64,000 nt of DNA from Hyphomonadaceae bacterium (GTDB taxonomy: Bacteria; Pseudomonadota; Alphaproteobacteria; Caulobacterales; Aquidulcibacteraceae), in contig JAHDXR010000004.1 in the NCBI GenBank assembly GCA_023384105.1, positions 186,001 through 250,000 on the forward strand. The letters are read 5' to 3'. Position 1 is the stretch's first letter. Each line of letters begins with the position of its first letter. The notes beneath the pieces are model-generated. The model was not told where the DNA came from. It was given only the letters and a program-made list of their open reading frames with translations, and ran no database searches. The position numbers and the translations under genes were made by a program. Below are positions 46,878-54,340 of this stretch, one piece after another.

Positions 46878-46904
46878 GGCGCGGACCCGGTGGGAGTCCG
46901 CGCC
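46878..46904 (-). terminator. intrinsic terminator after peptide gene 4
   Basis: Stem GGCGCGGAC / GTCCGCGCC, 9 bp, followed on the minus strand by TTTTCATTTG. Confidence 0.7.
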
Positions 46905-46937
46905 TTCCATTAAGACCGTCGCAGGCGGGTTGGGGGA

Positions 46938-47030
46938 TCAGGCGACGATCAAAGCGGCTTGGTTCAGAGCGGCGAACGCGGCCGGGGCGAAGAGAGCCAT
47001 GGCGGCGGCGATCGAGAAAAACTTGGTCAT
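46938..47030 (-). CDS. hydrophobic micropeptide, array member 4 (30 aa)
   Basis: Encodes 30 residues: MTKFFSIAAAMALFAPAAFA, then ALN and QAALIVA. It is closest to member 1 (identical C-terminal seven residues). AGGGAGCCGACAG precedes ATG. The adjacent transposon end begins about 90 nt upstream and leaves its upstream element intact. Confidence 0.75.
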   Translation of the reverse strand: MTKFFSIAAAMALFAPAAFAALNQAALIVA

Positions 47031-47072
47031 CTGTCGGCTCCCTGGTTGGCGTTGCGGCCTGTCTAGTCTCTT

Positions 47073-47099
47073 GATGCAGCGACCCTACCGGTTGGATGC
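47073..47099 (-). promoter_or_regulatory. two-box upstream element of peptide gene 4
   Basis: On the minus strand GCATCC (47094-47099), 16 bp, GCATC (47073-47077), 42 nt before the start codon. The transposon flank begins 10 nt further upstream. Confidence 0.6.
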
Positions 47100-47123
47100 A
47101 CGGGGCGCCGTGACTTGGGTCAC

Positions 47124-47146
47124 GATATAGTATTTGACAAACCCAG
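47124..47146 (+). repeat. left terminal inverted repeat of the transposon
   Basis: Begins GATATAGTATTTGACAAACC and ends CAG. It contains a near-consensus promoter: TTGACA (47134-47139), 17 bp, TAGATT (47157-47162), which would start transcription at about the transposase ATG. Confidence 0.85.
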
Positions 47147-47168
47147 CCCCAATCCCTAGATTGGCGGC

Positions 47169-48167
47169 ATGTCGAAATCAGTCCTTGGCCAGCCCCATTT
47201 CCACGACGAAGCGGCGGCCTTTGAATATCTGGAATCCAAGCTTTGGCCGGATGGCCCCGTCTGCCCGAAATGCGGCGGCGAGGGCTATCCGCTCAAAGGC
47301 GTGAAGGACAAAAAGGGCCGTGAGCGCCTTGGCTTGAAGAAGTGCCGCGCCTGCCGTTCCCAATTCACGCTTCGCATTGGGACCATCTTTGAGGACAGCC
47401 ACGCGCCGCTGCATCTGTGGCTGCAAGCGATCGCGCTCATGGCCGCGTCGAAGAAGGGCATTTCCTCAAACCAGCTTTCGCGCGTGCTGGGCGTTCAACT
47501 GAAAACCGCTTGGCACATGAGCCATCGCATCCGCCTCGCCATGGCGCCGGGCGGCAAGCTCCCGCCGATGGGCGGCGAAGGCAAAGTAGTGGAGGTTGAC
47601 GAGACCTATCACGGCAAGGTCGAGAACCCCGCCGAAATGCGCAAGGACGGCAGCGCAGCGCTTATCAAAACCAAGAAGGGCAAGCGCCACGGCCCCGCCA
47701 ATAAACGCCCCATCGTGGCGCTGATCGAGCGCGGCGGTTCGGCGCGCACTTTCCACGTTGCCGAGGCCAACACCGTGACCGTTGCACAAATCGTGCGCGA
47801 GAACGTGGACCCCGCCTCTATCATCCACACGGACGGCTCCTCGCTCTACAAGTTCGCAGGCCGCGAGTTTGCCGAGCATAAGAAGGTTGAGCACTCAATG
47901 GGCGAGTACGTCCGCTTTGAGGAAAACGGCGCGGTCCACAACAATAGCTGCGAGAGCTATTTCAGCGTGTTCAAGCGCGGCATGAAGGGCGTCTATCAAC
48001 ATTGCAGCGAGAAGCACCTGCATCGCTATCTTGCTGAGTTCGATTATCGGCACAACACGCGTGCCAAGCTTGGCGTCGATGACGTGCAACGCGCCGAAAC
48101 GCTGATCTCTCAAGTGGTCGGCAAGCGGCTTTCGTATCGAACAGTTGGTCGGCCCGCCGACGCCTGA
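47169..48167 (+). CDS. IS1595-family (ISXO2-like) transposase
   Basis: A 332-residue transposase. An N-terminal zinc ribbon uses Cys32, Cys35, Cys59 and Cys62 (CPKC, CRAC). The catalytic domain has Asp144 in VEVDETYHGK, Asp222 in IIHTDGSSLY and Glu262 in VHNNSCESYFSVFKRG. The length is complete and the frame intact, so it may be active. The promoter at 47134-47162 predicts a leaderless mRNA. Confidence 0.94.
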   Translation: MSKSVLGQPHFHDEAAAFEYLESKLWPDGPVCPKCGGEGYPLKGVKDKKGRERLGLKKCRACRSQFTLRIGTIFEDSHAPLHLWLQAIALMAASKKGISSNQLSRVLGVQLKTAWHMSHRIRLAMAPGGKLPPMGGEGKVVEVDETYHGKVENPAEMRKDGSAALIKTKKGKRHGPANKRPIVALIERGGSARTFHVAEANTVTVAQIVRENVDPASIIHTDGSSLYKFAGREFAEHKKVEHSMGEYVRFEENGAVHNNSCESYFSVFKRGMKGVYQHCSEKHLHRYLAEFDYRHNTRAKLGVDDVQRAETLISQVVGKRLSYRTVGRPADA

Positions 48168-48357
48168 GAAGGTTCGCGCGCGCTGGTTCAGATCCATTCG
48201 AGGCGACATTGCGCGCGTCAACGAGCGCGTTGCTTGGATTCACGCGTTAGACCCTTTCCCTATTCGCAACGTCGCGCACCGCAGGCTGCGCGGGTACTTC
48301 GCCCGGAAGCGCGCGCTAGCAGCCCCGGAATTCGCCACTGCGGGGAATGAGGAGTAG
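48145..48357 (+). CDS. possible small passenger protein, unknown
   Basis: A 70-residue open frame from a TTG overlapping the transposase end by 23 nt: LVGPPTPEKVRARWFRSIRG, then RVNERVAWIHALDPFP and a basic tail. Amino acid use is plausible, but there is no clear ribosome-binding site. It may instead be remnant transposase sequence in another frame. Confidence 0.3.
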   Translation: MVGPPTPEKVRARWFRSIRGDIARVNERVAWIHALDPFPIRNVAHRRLRGYFARKRALAAPEFATAGNEE

Positions 48358-48361
48358 GACG

Positions 48362-48424
48362 GCGCGCGCGGCGCGCAGAAAACTTAACCGGCGCGCGCTA
48401 TATTTGACCGGCGCGCAGAATCCA
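48362..48424 (+). promoter_or_regulatory. direct repeats upstream of the passenger ATPase gene
   Basis: GGCGCGCAGAA occurs twice, and CTTAACCGGCGCGC / TTTGACCGGCGCGC are spaced by 18 nt, flanking GCTATATTTG. TATATT could be a -10 box, and the repeats could be an operator for a passenger gene regulator. By eye only. Confidence 0.4.
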
Positions 48425-48466
48425 GGCACGTGGCGCGCGCCGGGCGACGCCAGTGAGAGGTTAATT

Positions 48467-49690
48467 ATGTTTACCCACCGAGACGAAGTCTTCGTCGCTG
48501 GCGGCCAGCCAACAATCACGTACGTGGACCGAGCGAGCGAGCACATTGAGCGCACCTTTGCCCGCGCTCTGGCGACGCCTAATCAGATTGTCTCGCTTTC
48601 CGGCCCTACAAAGACGGGCAAGACGGTACTTAGTCGGAAGGTCATCGATTCAAAGCAATACGTCTGGATTGATGGCGGTCAGGTAAAAACGGGCGCCGAG
48701 CTTTGGGCAGAAGTTGCTGGCGAACTAAACCTCGCTTGCGAAGAAGTTCGGCAGGAAACAGACAATACGCAACTAGGCTTGGACGCGAAGATACCACTAA
48801 TCGCGACCGCCAAAGGGTCTAAGCTGTTTCAGGTGGCCGTGTCGGAACGGCGTATCGTTTCCAACATGTCAGCGGCAATTGAGGAGATGTTGAAGCGCCG
48901 GATTGTGTTGGTGATCGACGATTTTCACTACATCGACAAGCCCGTGCGCGTCGAGCTGATGCGCAACATCAAAGGCGCGGTCTTCAACGGACTGAAGGTG
49001 CTACTGCTGTCGGTTACGCATCGCGTCTTTGACGCCATAAAAGACGAGTCTGAGCTTACCGGTCGATTTACGGCCATCTCGCTGCCACACTGGTCGCTCG
49101 ATGATCTCCGAAAAATTCCAACAAAGGGGTTCAAGGCGCTGAATGTCTCGGCACCTGACCACCTGCTCGATACCCTCTGCAACGAGGCACAAGAAAACCC
49201 CTTCCTGATGCAGAAGTTCTGCTGGGAATTGTGCTTTGATCTTGGAATTGAGCGGCAAGCTATCGGCGCGGCGCACCAAGTTCCAGCCACGTTCGACCCG
49301 GCTGAGATATTTAAGCGCATCGCTAATGATGCCGGTTTGCCAATCTACCAGAAACTCGCCGCTGGGCCACAGAGCAGAAAAGTAAGAGCTAAACGCCCGC
49401 TGCGCGCTGGCGGACAGGTCGATATTTACCAAGCGATCCTTTTGGCGCTGGCCGCCACCGGGCCTAAAGCTGTTGTGCCATATGATGAGTTGCGCGGCGC
49501 ACTCACTTCAACTTTGAGCGATATGGTCCCGCAAAAACACGAAATTACGGCCGCGCTGAAACATCTCTCTAAGATTGCGCGGGATATTGGCGCGGAGTCG
49601 GCAATTGATTGGGACGAAGACAAGCGCGAAGTGAATGTGGCCGATCCGTACTTACGGTTCTTCTTAAAATGGCAATCGGAGGGGCTATGA
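48467..49690 (+). CDS. AAA-type ATPase, transposon passenger
   Basis: A 407-residue P-loop NTPase. Walker A is GPTKTGKT (residues 46-53), Walker B is IVLVIDD (146-152), and LLLSVTHR (179-186) is the sensor 1 region. The C-terminal half ends in DPYLRFFLKW, a winged-helix-like ending of archaeal-ATPase/ORC-type NTPases. GAGAGG lies 6 nt before ATG 48467. It is not a known transposition helper of IS1595 elements; a passenger with a defence or regulatory role is inference. Confidence 0.8.
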   Translation: MFTHRDEVFVAGGQPTITYVDRASEHIERTFARALATPNQIVSLSGPTKTGKTVLSRKVIDSKQYVWIDGGQVKTGAELWAEVAGELNLACEEVRQETDNTQLGLDAKIPLIATAKGSKLFQVAVSERRIVSNMSAAIEEMLKRRIVLVIDDFHYIDKPVRVELMRNIKGAVFNGLKVLLLSVTHRVFDAIKDESELTGRFTAISLPHWSLDDLRKIPTKGFKALNVSAPDHLLDTLCNEAQENPFLMQKFCWELCFDLGIERQAIGAAHQVPATFDPAEIFKRIANDAGLPIYQKLAAGPQSRKVRAKRPLRAGGQVDIYQAILLALAATGPKAVVPYDELRGALTSTLSDMVPQKHEITAALKHLSKIARDIGAESAIDWDEDKREVNVADPYLRFFLKWQSEGL

Positions 49691-49869
49691 AGCCGCCAAA
49701 GAAACCCGCCAAGGCCAAGAAGGCCGCGCCTAAGCCTAAGGACACGCGCCCTCAGCGTGAGCGCTTTGAGGAAGCGGCGCGCCAAGCTGGCGTGGATGAA
49801 ACAGGCGAAGCATTTGAGCGAGCTATGGAAGTCGTGGCGCCGCCGAAGAAGCCCAAGAGCAGCGCCTAG
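49687..49869 (+). CDS. small basic lysine/proline-rich protein coupled to the ATPase
   Basis: A 60-residue protein. MKPPKKPAKAKKAAPKPKD is a charged, disordered tail; the middle (RERFEEAARQAGVDETGEAF) is a predicted helix. It starts in an ATGA overlap with the ATPase stop, so the two are translationally coupled. No family recognised. It ends overlapping the convergent gene by 4 nt. Confidence 0.65.
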   Translation: MKPPKKPAKAKKAAPKPKDTRPQRERFEEAARQAGVDETGEAFERAMEVVAPPKKPKSSA

Positions 49870-50504
49870 ACCCCAATCATATTCATTGAGAACCAAGACC
49901 CGTACGTTGGCCTGACGTTGACGGTCAAAATAACGCGCGCGTCGTTATTCCCCGCTCCTTTCTCTCCGGTGGGATCAAGCAATTCGTCAGTCGTCACAGA
50001 GACGTGCGAGATGTGTTTGTCATCATCCAGCAGCGTGTAAATGGGGCAGGTTCTAGCAACATCCTGAGGCAATCCCGCATTGCTGCGCGGGATAGCTAAA
50101 GCATCAAACAGAGTCTTTATGCGACCGTCTATATCGCCAGATTGCATTATGCCGCCGCGCGCGCCACGTCGCAAAAACAGAACGTCCACGGCGCAGGTAA
50201 GGCCGCATCCCTCTGTGACCAACGGAGCCCACTTCGTATTGAACATGGGGTAATTGTCCTGCAATAGCTCCATGTATTTTCGAGCGCCTTCTGGCGCTGC
50301 GTTCCCGGCGTACAGGAACGCCTCGTGTGCCTTTTTTAGTGAGGTCTGGTAGCCTAGCGCTATCGCGGCCAGAGACCGATTGAACTTCCACAGCCGGAAA
50401 AGCTGCTCGTGGAAATGCATTCTGATCGTGTGCTTGTGACCCGGGCGAGGATTGTTGTTGCCGCTGCTGAGCAGCTTGCCCTCATACGTCAGCCGAAACT
50501 CCAT
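49866..50504 (-). CDS. conserved hypothetical, RusA-like motif pattern
   Basis: A 212-residue protein (233 if it starts at the ATG 50567). It opens MEFRLTYEGKLLSSG, then HKHTIRMHFHEQL. GDIDGRIKTLFDALAIP followed by LLDDDKHISHVSVTTDELL recalls the D-x-D-x3-K-x3-D-A-L and D-D pattern of RusA-type Holliday junction resolvases. The protein is otherwise larger than RusA. ATG 50504 is supported by GAGGGCGCG. It is convergent with the small basic protein and is the last gene of the transposon. Confidence 0.65.
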   Translation of the reverse strand: MEFRLTYEGKLLSSGNNNPRPGHKHTIRMHFHEQLFRLWKFNRSLAAIALGYQTSLKKAHEAFLYAGNAAPEGARKYMELLQDNYPMFNTKWAPLVTEGCGLTCAVDVLFLRRGARGGIMQSGDIDGRIKTLFDALAIPRSNAGLPQDVARTCPIYTLLDDDKHISHVSVTTDELLDPTGEKGAGNNDARVILTVNVRPTYGSWFSMNMIGV

Positions 50505-50615
50505 CGCGCCCTCGTAAGGGTCGGCCTCGGGGTCTGAGATTAGAACCCTACGCTTGCCGCATTGCATGCTTGTAACCCTAGGTCAGGGATACCGCACTTG
50601 ACCCACCCATAGCCT

Positions 50616-50638
50616 CTGGGTTTGCCAAGTGCAATATC
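50616..50638 (-). repeat. right terminal inverted repeat of the transposon
   Basis: Read inward on the minus strand: GATATTGCACTTGGCAAACC then CAG. It matches the left end at 19 of 23 positions. Confidence 0.85.
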
Positions 50639-50669
50639 GTGACTTGGGTCACGCCCCGCGCGCCCGGCC

Positions 50670-51506
50670 TCAGCGCGGACGCGGCGGCGCGGGTGGAGCG
50701 GGGGGCGCCGGCGGTTCGGGCGGCCGCTCGACGCGGATGCGGCCGTCGCCGTTGGCGTCGGCGGCGTCGAAATAGCGGAGCTGCTGGGCGCGGAACTCCT
50801 CGCGCGAGATGGCGCCGTCGCCGTTCAGGTCGGCCTCCTCCGAATTGGCGATCAGCATCATGAACATCGGTGCGCGCGGCGGGACGGGAGCGGCCGGCGG
50901 AACCGGAGCGATGACGTCGCCCTCGCCATTGGCGCGGATCACCACCACTTGCCGGGACTGGACCCGCTCGGCCTCGTCGGCGGCGCGGCGGGCGCGGCGC
51001 TCGGCGTCGCGGGCAGCGCGTTCGGCTCCGCGGGCGCTGCGTTCGGCGAGGGCTTGGGCGCGCTCGGCCTGCGCCATGGCGCGTTCGATCTGGCGTTCGA
51101 TCCGGGCGCGTTCCTCGCCGGTCAGCGCCTCGCCGTCGACGATCACGCGGCGCTCGCCGTTCTCGGTGATGATCTCGACGCGGTGGGCGCCGCGGCCGCT
51201 GAGATCCAGTTCGCTCAGATCGATGTCCGGCAGGTCCGGCAGGTCGATATCCGGGGCGATGGCGCGGACGTGGATCCGGCGGCGGTCCTCGCCGTCGAGG
51301 CGGCCGTCGTCATTGGCGTCCAGATCGTCGAACACGCGCTCGGCCGCGGCGGCGGCTTCGGCGCGCGTCAGCCAGCCGTCGTTGTCGGCGTCGAAGCCGA
51401 TGTCCGCGCCGTGGCGGATGAGGGTGCGGGTTTGGCTCGTGGCGTGGGCCGATGCAGCCAGCGTCACCGCCGCCAGCGCGACGCCCAGGGTCAGCGCGAA
51501 CTTCAT
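50670..51506 (-). CDS. periplasmic EF-hand protein
   Basis: A 278-residue exported calcium-binding protein. Signal peptide at residues 1-22. Two EF loops lie near the N-terminus, DADNDGWLTRAE (39-50) and DANDDGRLDGED (63-74); two more near the C-terminus, DLNGDGAISREE and DANGDGRIRVER. Between them are an acidic DIDLPDLPDIDLSELDL stretch, a long alanine/arginine coiled coil, VVVIRANGEGDV and a proline run. It is divergent from the two-component system, 188 nt or so away. Confidence 0.9.
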   Translation of the reverse strand: MKFALTLGVALAAVTLAASAHATSQTRTLIRHGADIGFDADNDGWLTRAEAAAAAERVFDDLDANDDGRLDGEDRRRIHVRAIAPDIDLPDLPDIDLSELDLSGRGAHRVEIITENGERRVIVDGEALTGEERARIERQIERAMAQAERAQALAERSARGAERAARDAERRARRAADEAERVQSRQVVVIRANGEGDVIAPVPPAAPVPPRAPMFMMLIANSEEADLNGDGAISREEFRAQQLRYFDAADANGDGRIRVERPPEPPAPPAPPAPPRPR

Positions 51507-51709
51507 GGTTACTCATCCCTCCATGGCCCGTCCCGGGCTTTCGTGGGCTGGACCATGAGGGGCCGACGTTTCCCGCGTACGTCAGCGCTGAAACATTGCC
51601 GAAATAGAGCGTGCGTATCCCTGCGGCGCGAAAAGACCGAGATTTCCGCTGCTTCCCCGCGATGGGAAGGAGCGCCGGGCTCTAGGGACCTGCGTTGGAC
51701 CGCCATACT

Positions 51710-52429
51710 ATGCTGGCCATGACCGAAGCCGCCCAGCCGCCGCGCGTGCTGATTTGCGATGACGATTCCGCCATCCGCCAGGGGCTGGTGGAGGTGTTCG
51801 AGCGGGCCGGATTCGCCGCCGTTTCCGCCGGCGATGTCGCGGCGATGGAGCGGGAGCTGAACGCGCGCGGCGCCGACCTGATCATCCTCGACCTGATGAT
51901 GCCCGGCGAGGACGGGCTCTCGGCCTGCAAGCGGCTTTCGGGCAAGGGCCGGCCGCCGATCATCATGCTGTCGGCGCTGGGCGACGACGCCGACCGCATC
52001 GTCGGGCTCGAGATCGGCGCGGACGATTACCTCGCCAAGCCGTGCAATCCGCGCGAGCTGGTGGCGCGGGCGCGCGCCGTGCTGCGGCGCGGCCGCGACG
52101 CCGACCCCGCCGCCGCCGAAGCGCTGCGCTTCGCCGGCTTCCGGCTCGACATCGCGCGGCGCGAGCTGAACGATCCCGACGGCGTCGTGATCCCGCTTTC
52201 GGCCGGCGAGTTCCGCCTGCTGCGCGCGTTCGTGGAGCGCCCGCAGCGCGTGCTCTCGCGCGAGCAGCTGCTGGACTACGCCTTCGACAACGACGCCGAC
52301 GTGTTCGACCGCGCCGTCGACGTGCAGGTCAGCCGGCTGCGCAAGAAGCTGGAACGGCCGGGCGGCGCCGAGATCATCCGCACCGTGCGCGGCGAAGGCT
52401 ATCTCTTCGCCGTGAAGCCGACGTCCTGA
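51710..52429 (+). CDS. OmpR-family response regulator
   Basis: A 239-residue DNA-binding regulator. The receiver has LICDDDS near the N-terminus, the phospho-acceptor Asp61 in LIILDLMMP and Lys in DYLAKPCNP. The winged helix (residues 135-235) includes LSAGEFRLLRAFVERPQRVLSREQLL and VRGEGYLF. Start is ambiguous among ATGs at 51710 and 51719. The stop overlaps the kinase start (TGATG). Confidence 0.92.
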   Translation: MLAMTEAAQPPRVLICDDDSAIRQGLVEVFERAGFAAVSAGDVAAMERELNARGADLIILDLMMPGEDGLSACKRLSGKGRPPIIMLSALGDDADRIVGLEIGADDYLAKPCNPRELVARARAVLRRGRDADPAAAEALRFAGFRLDIARRELNDPDGVVIPLSAGEFRLLRAFVERPQRVLSREQLLDYAFDNDADVFDRAVDVQVSRLRKKLERPGGAEIIRTVRGEGYLFAVKPTS

Positions 52430-54300
52430 TGCGGGCGCGCGCCGGTCTTCCGATCGCGGCCTATCTTGGCATGCTGGCGGCGCTTGCGCTGGCGGCGGCG
52501 TTCGTCGCGACGCTGGCGATCGTCATCTTCCTGCCGCCGCGCCCGCCGGACGTGCTGCGCGCCGACAAGGTGGCCGAGCACTTCCAGGAAGGCTACGACC
52601 ACATGACCGCGCTCGGCAGGCCGATGAACGAGAGCGGCGTTATCTGGGACGTGCGCGCCGAAGCGCCGGCGCAGGCGGACGAGGCGCACAATCTGCGCGT
52701 CACTCGGAACTGGCTCGCGGGGGCGCTGGAGCTGCATCCCGATCAGGTCGTTGCGACGGCGACGCACATCAAAACCGACGATTCGATCGTCTTCCGCGTC
52801 GCGGCGGTCGAGGAGCTTGCGCGCCAGGCGCGCGACAATGTCGACGCCCAGCGCATCGCGGCGGAGATTCAGCGCGCGCACGAGGAAGCGGCCGCGCGCC
52901 TGGAGGCGGCGCGCGAAGCGGCGCAGGAGGCCGCCGAGGCGGCGCGCGAGGCCGAGGATGCGCGCGCGGAGGCCGAGCAGGACCGCGAGCACGCGCGCCT
53001 GGAGCGCCACTGGGAGGCGGAGCGTGCGCGTCTGGAGCAGATGGCGCAGCGCCAGGTGCGGGCGGCGGAACGTCAGGCGCGCGCGGCGGAGCGGCTGGCC
53101 GCGCGGATCGAGCGCCGGGTGCGGATTCAGAACGGCGAAGTGATCGTGATCAGCGTCCCCGATCCCGACCTGGACATCGATATCGATGTTGACGTCGATC
53201 CGCCCGAGGCGCCGACTCCGCCGGACGTGGCGGCGCCTCTTCCGCCGGCGCCGCCCGTCCCGCGCACTGTGCAGGCCGAGCGCAGCGTTCCGCGCACGCC
53301 CCCCGTCGCGCGCACGCCGCCGGCCGCGCCGGCGGCGCCTGCGCCGCCGGTTTTCGCACCGGCTCCCGCGGGCGTGCTGCTGATCTCGGGCTTCGAGTTC
53401 GGCGCGCAATTGCCGGACGGGCGCTGGCTGGTGATGCGCCAGGGCCGCAACTGGGCGGAGATCGGCTGGATCGCGCGCGCGGCCGGCGTCATCGGCGGCA
53501 CGCTCTTGGTGCTTTCGCTGCTGGCGCTGTTGTTCGCGCGCCGCCTGACGCGGCCGATCCGCAGCTTCGCGGACGCCGTGCAGGCCGTCGGCGTCGATCC
53601 GCAGAGCGAGCCGGTTCGCGAGGAGGGGCCGCGCGAGCTGCGCGGCGCCGCGCGCGCGGTGAACTCGATGCAGGCGCGCCTGCGCGCGCTGATCGCGGAC
53701 CGCACCAAGACGCTGGCGGCGGTCGCGCATGACATGCGCACGCCGCTGATGCGGCTGCGGCTCGCCGCCGAGAATGCGCCGCCGGAGCAGCGCGAGCGGA
53801 TGGCGCGGGAAATCGCCGAGGTCGAAGCGCTGGTCGCGAGCTTCATCGCCTTCGCGCGCGACGATCCGGCGGAAGAGGCGCGGGTGCGGCTCGATCTCTC
53901 GGCGCTGCTGCAGAGCATCGCCGACGATTACAGCGAAGCGGGGCGCAACGTAACGTTCGAGTGCGGCGAGCGCTTCGTCATCACCGGCCAGTCGCTGGGA
54001 CTGAAGCGGCTGTTCGCGAACCTTGTCGAGAATGCGCTGAAATACGGCGAGTCCGCGCGTATCAAGGCGCGGCGCGAGGACGGAACCGTCGTCATCGATG
54101 TCGAGGATGACGGGCCGGGCGTGCCCCCCGAGCAGCGCGAGAAGGTGTTCGAACCGTTCGTGCGGCTCAGCGATGACGGCGCGCGCGGCGCCGGCCTCGG
54201 CCTTGCCGCGGCGCGTTCGATCGCCCGCGCGCACGGCGGCGACATCGCCATCCTCGACCGCAACGACGGCGCGCTGCTGCGCGTGACGCTGCCGGGCTGA
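52429..54300 (+). CDS. sensor histidine kinase with unusual periplasmic domain
   Basis: A 623-residue kinase. TM1 spans about residues 8-32 and TM2 about 352-372. The roughly 320-residue region between them has a charged coiled coil (about 130-235), an acidic D-I-D-V run (PDPDLDIDIDVDVDPPEAP), a long proline run and a short strand-rich tail before TM2. HAMP follows, then the phospho-acceptor His434 in VAHDMRTPL, and NLVENALKYG, DDGPGVP and GAGLGLA of the ATPase. No standard sensor domain is recognisable. Confidence 0.92.
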   Translation: MRARAGLPIAAYLGMLAALALAAAFVATLAIVIFLPPRPPDVLRADKVAEHFQEGYDHMTALGRPMNESGVIWDVRAEAPAQADEAHNLRVTRNWLAGALELHPDQVVATATHIKTDDSIVFRVAAVEELARQARDNVDAQRIAAEIQRAHEEAAARLEAAREAAQEAAEAAREAEDARAEAEQDREHARLERHWEAERARLEQMAQRQVRAAERQARAAERLAARIERRVRIQNGEVIVISVPDPDLDIDIDVDVDPPEAPTPPDVAAPLPPAPPVPRTVQAERSVPRTPPVARTPPAAPAAPAPPVFAPAPAGVLLISGFEFGAQLPDGRWLVMRQGRNWAEIGWIARAAGVIGGTLLVLSLLALLFARRLTRPIRSFADAVQAVGVDPQSEPVREEGPRELRGAARAVNSMQARLRALIADRTKTLAAVAHDMRTPLMRLRLAAENAPPEQRERMAREIAEVEALVASFIAFARDDPAEEARVRLDLSALLQSIADDYSEAGRNVTFECGERFVITGQSLGLKRLFANLVENALKYGESARIKARREDGTVVIDVEDDGPGVPPEQREKVFEPFVRLSDDGARGAGLGLAAARSIARAHGGDIAILDRNDGALLRVTLPG

Positions 54301-54310
54301 AGCGCAAAAA

Positions 54311-54338
54311 GGACCGCGGGTCTTCAGACCCGCGGTCC
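54311..54338 (+). terminator. strong hairpin, probable bidirectional terminator
   Basis: Perfect 12-bp stem GGACCGCGGGTC / GACCCGCGGTCC with a TTCA loop, between convergent kinase and the duplicated-domain gene. AAAAA precedes it, giving TTTTT on the minus strand after the stem. Confidence 0.8.
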
Positions 54339-54340
54339 GG

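Larger units (their letters stand above)
47110..50652. mobile_element. IS1595-family transposon with passenger genes
   Basis: The element proper spans 47124-50638 (3515 bp). Its ends are 23-bp inverted repeats matching at 19 positions. Both sides carry the 14-bp direct repeat GTGACTTGGGTCAC (47110-47123 and 50639-50652). Inside are the ISXO2-type transposase, an AAA-type ATPase, a small basic protein and a convergent gene with RusA-like motifs. The interior is less GC-rich than the flanks. The repeat is longer than the 8-bp duplication usual for the family. Confidence 0.85.
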
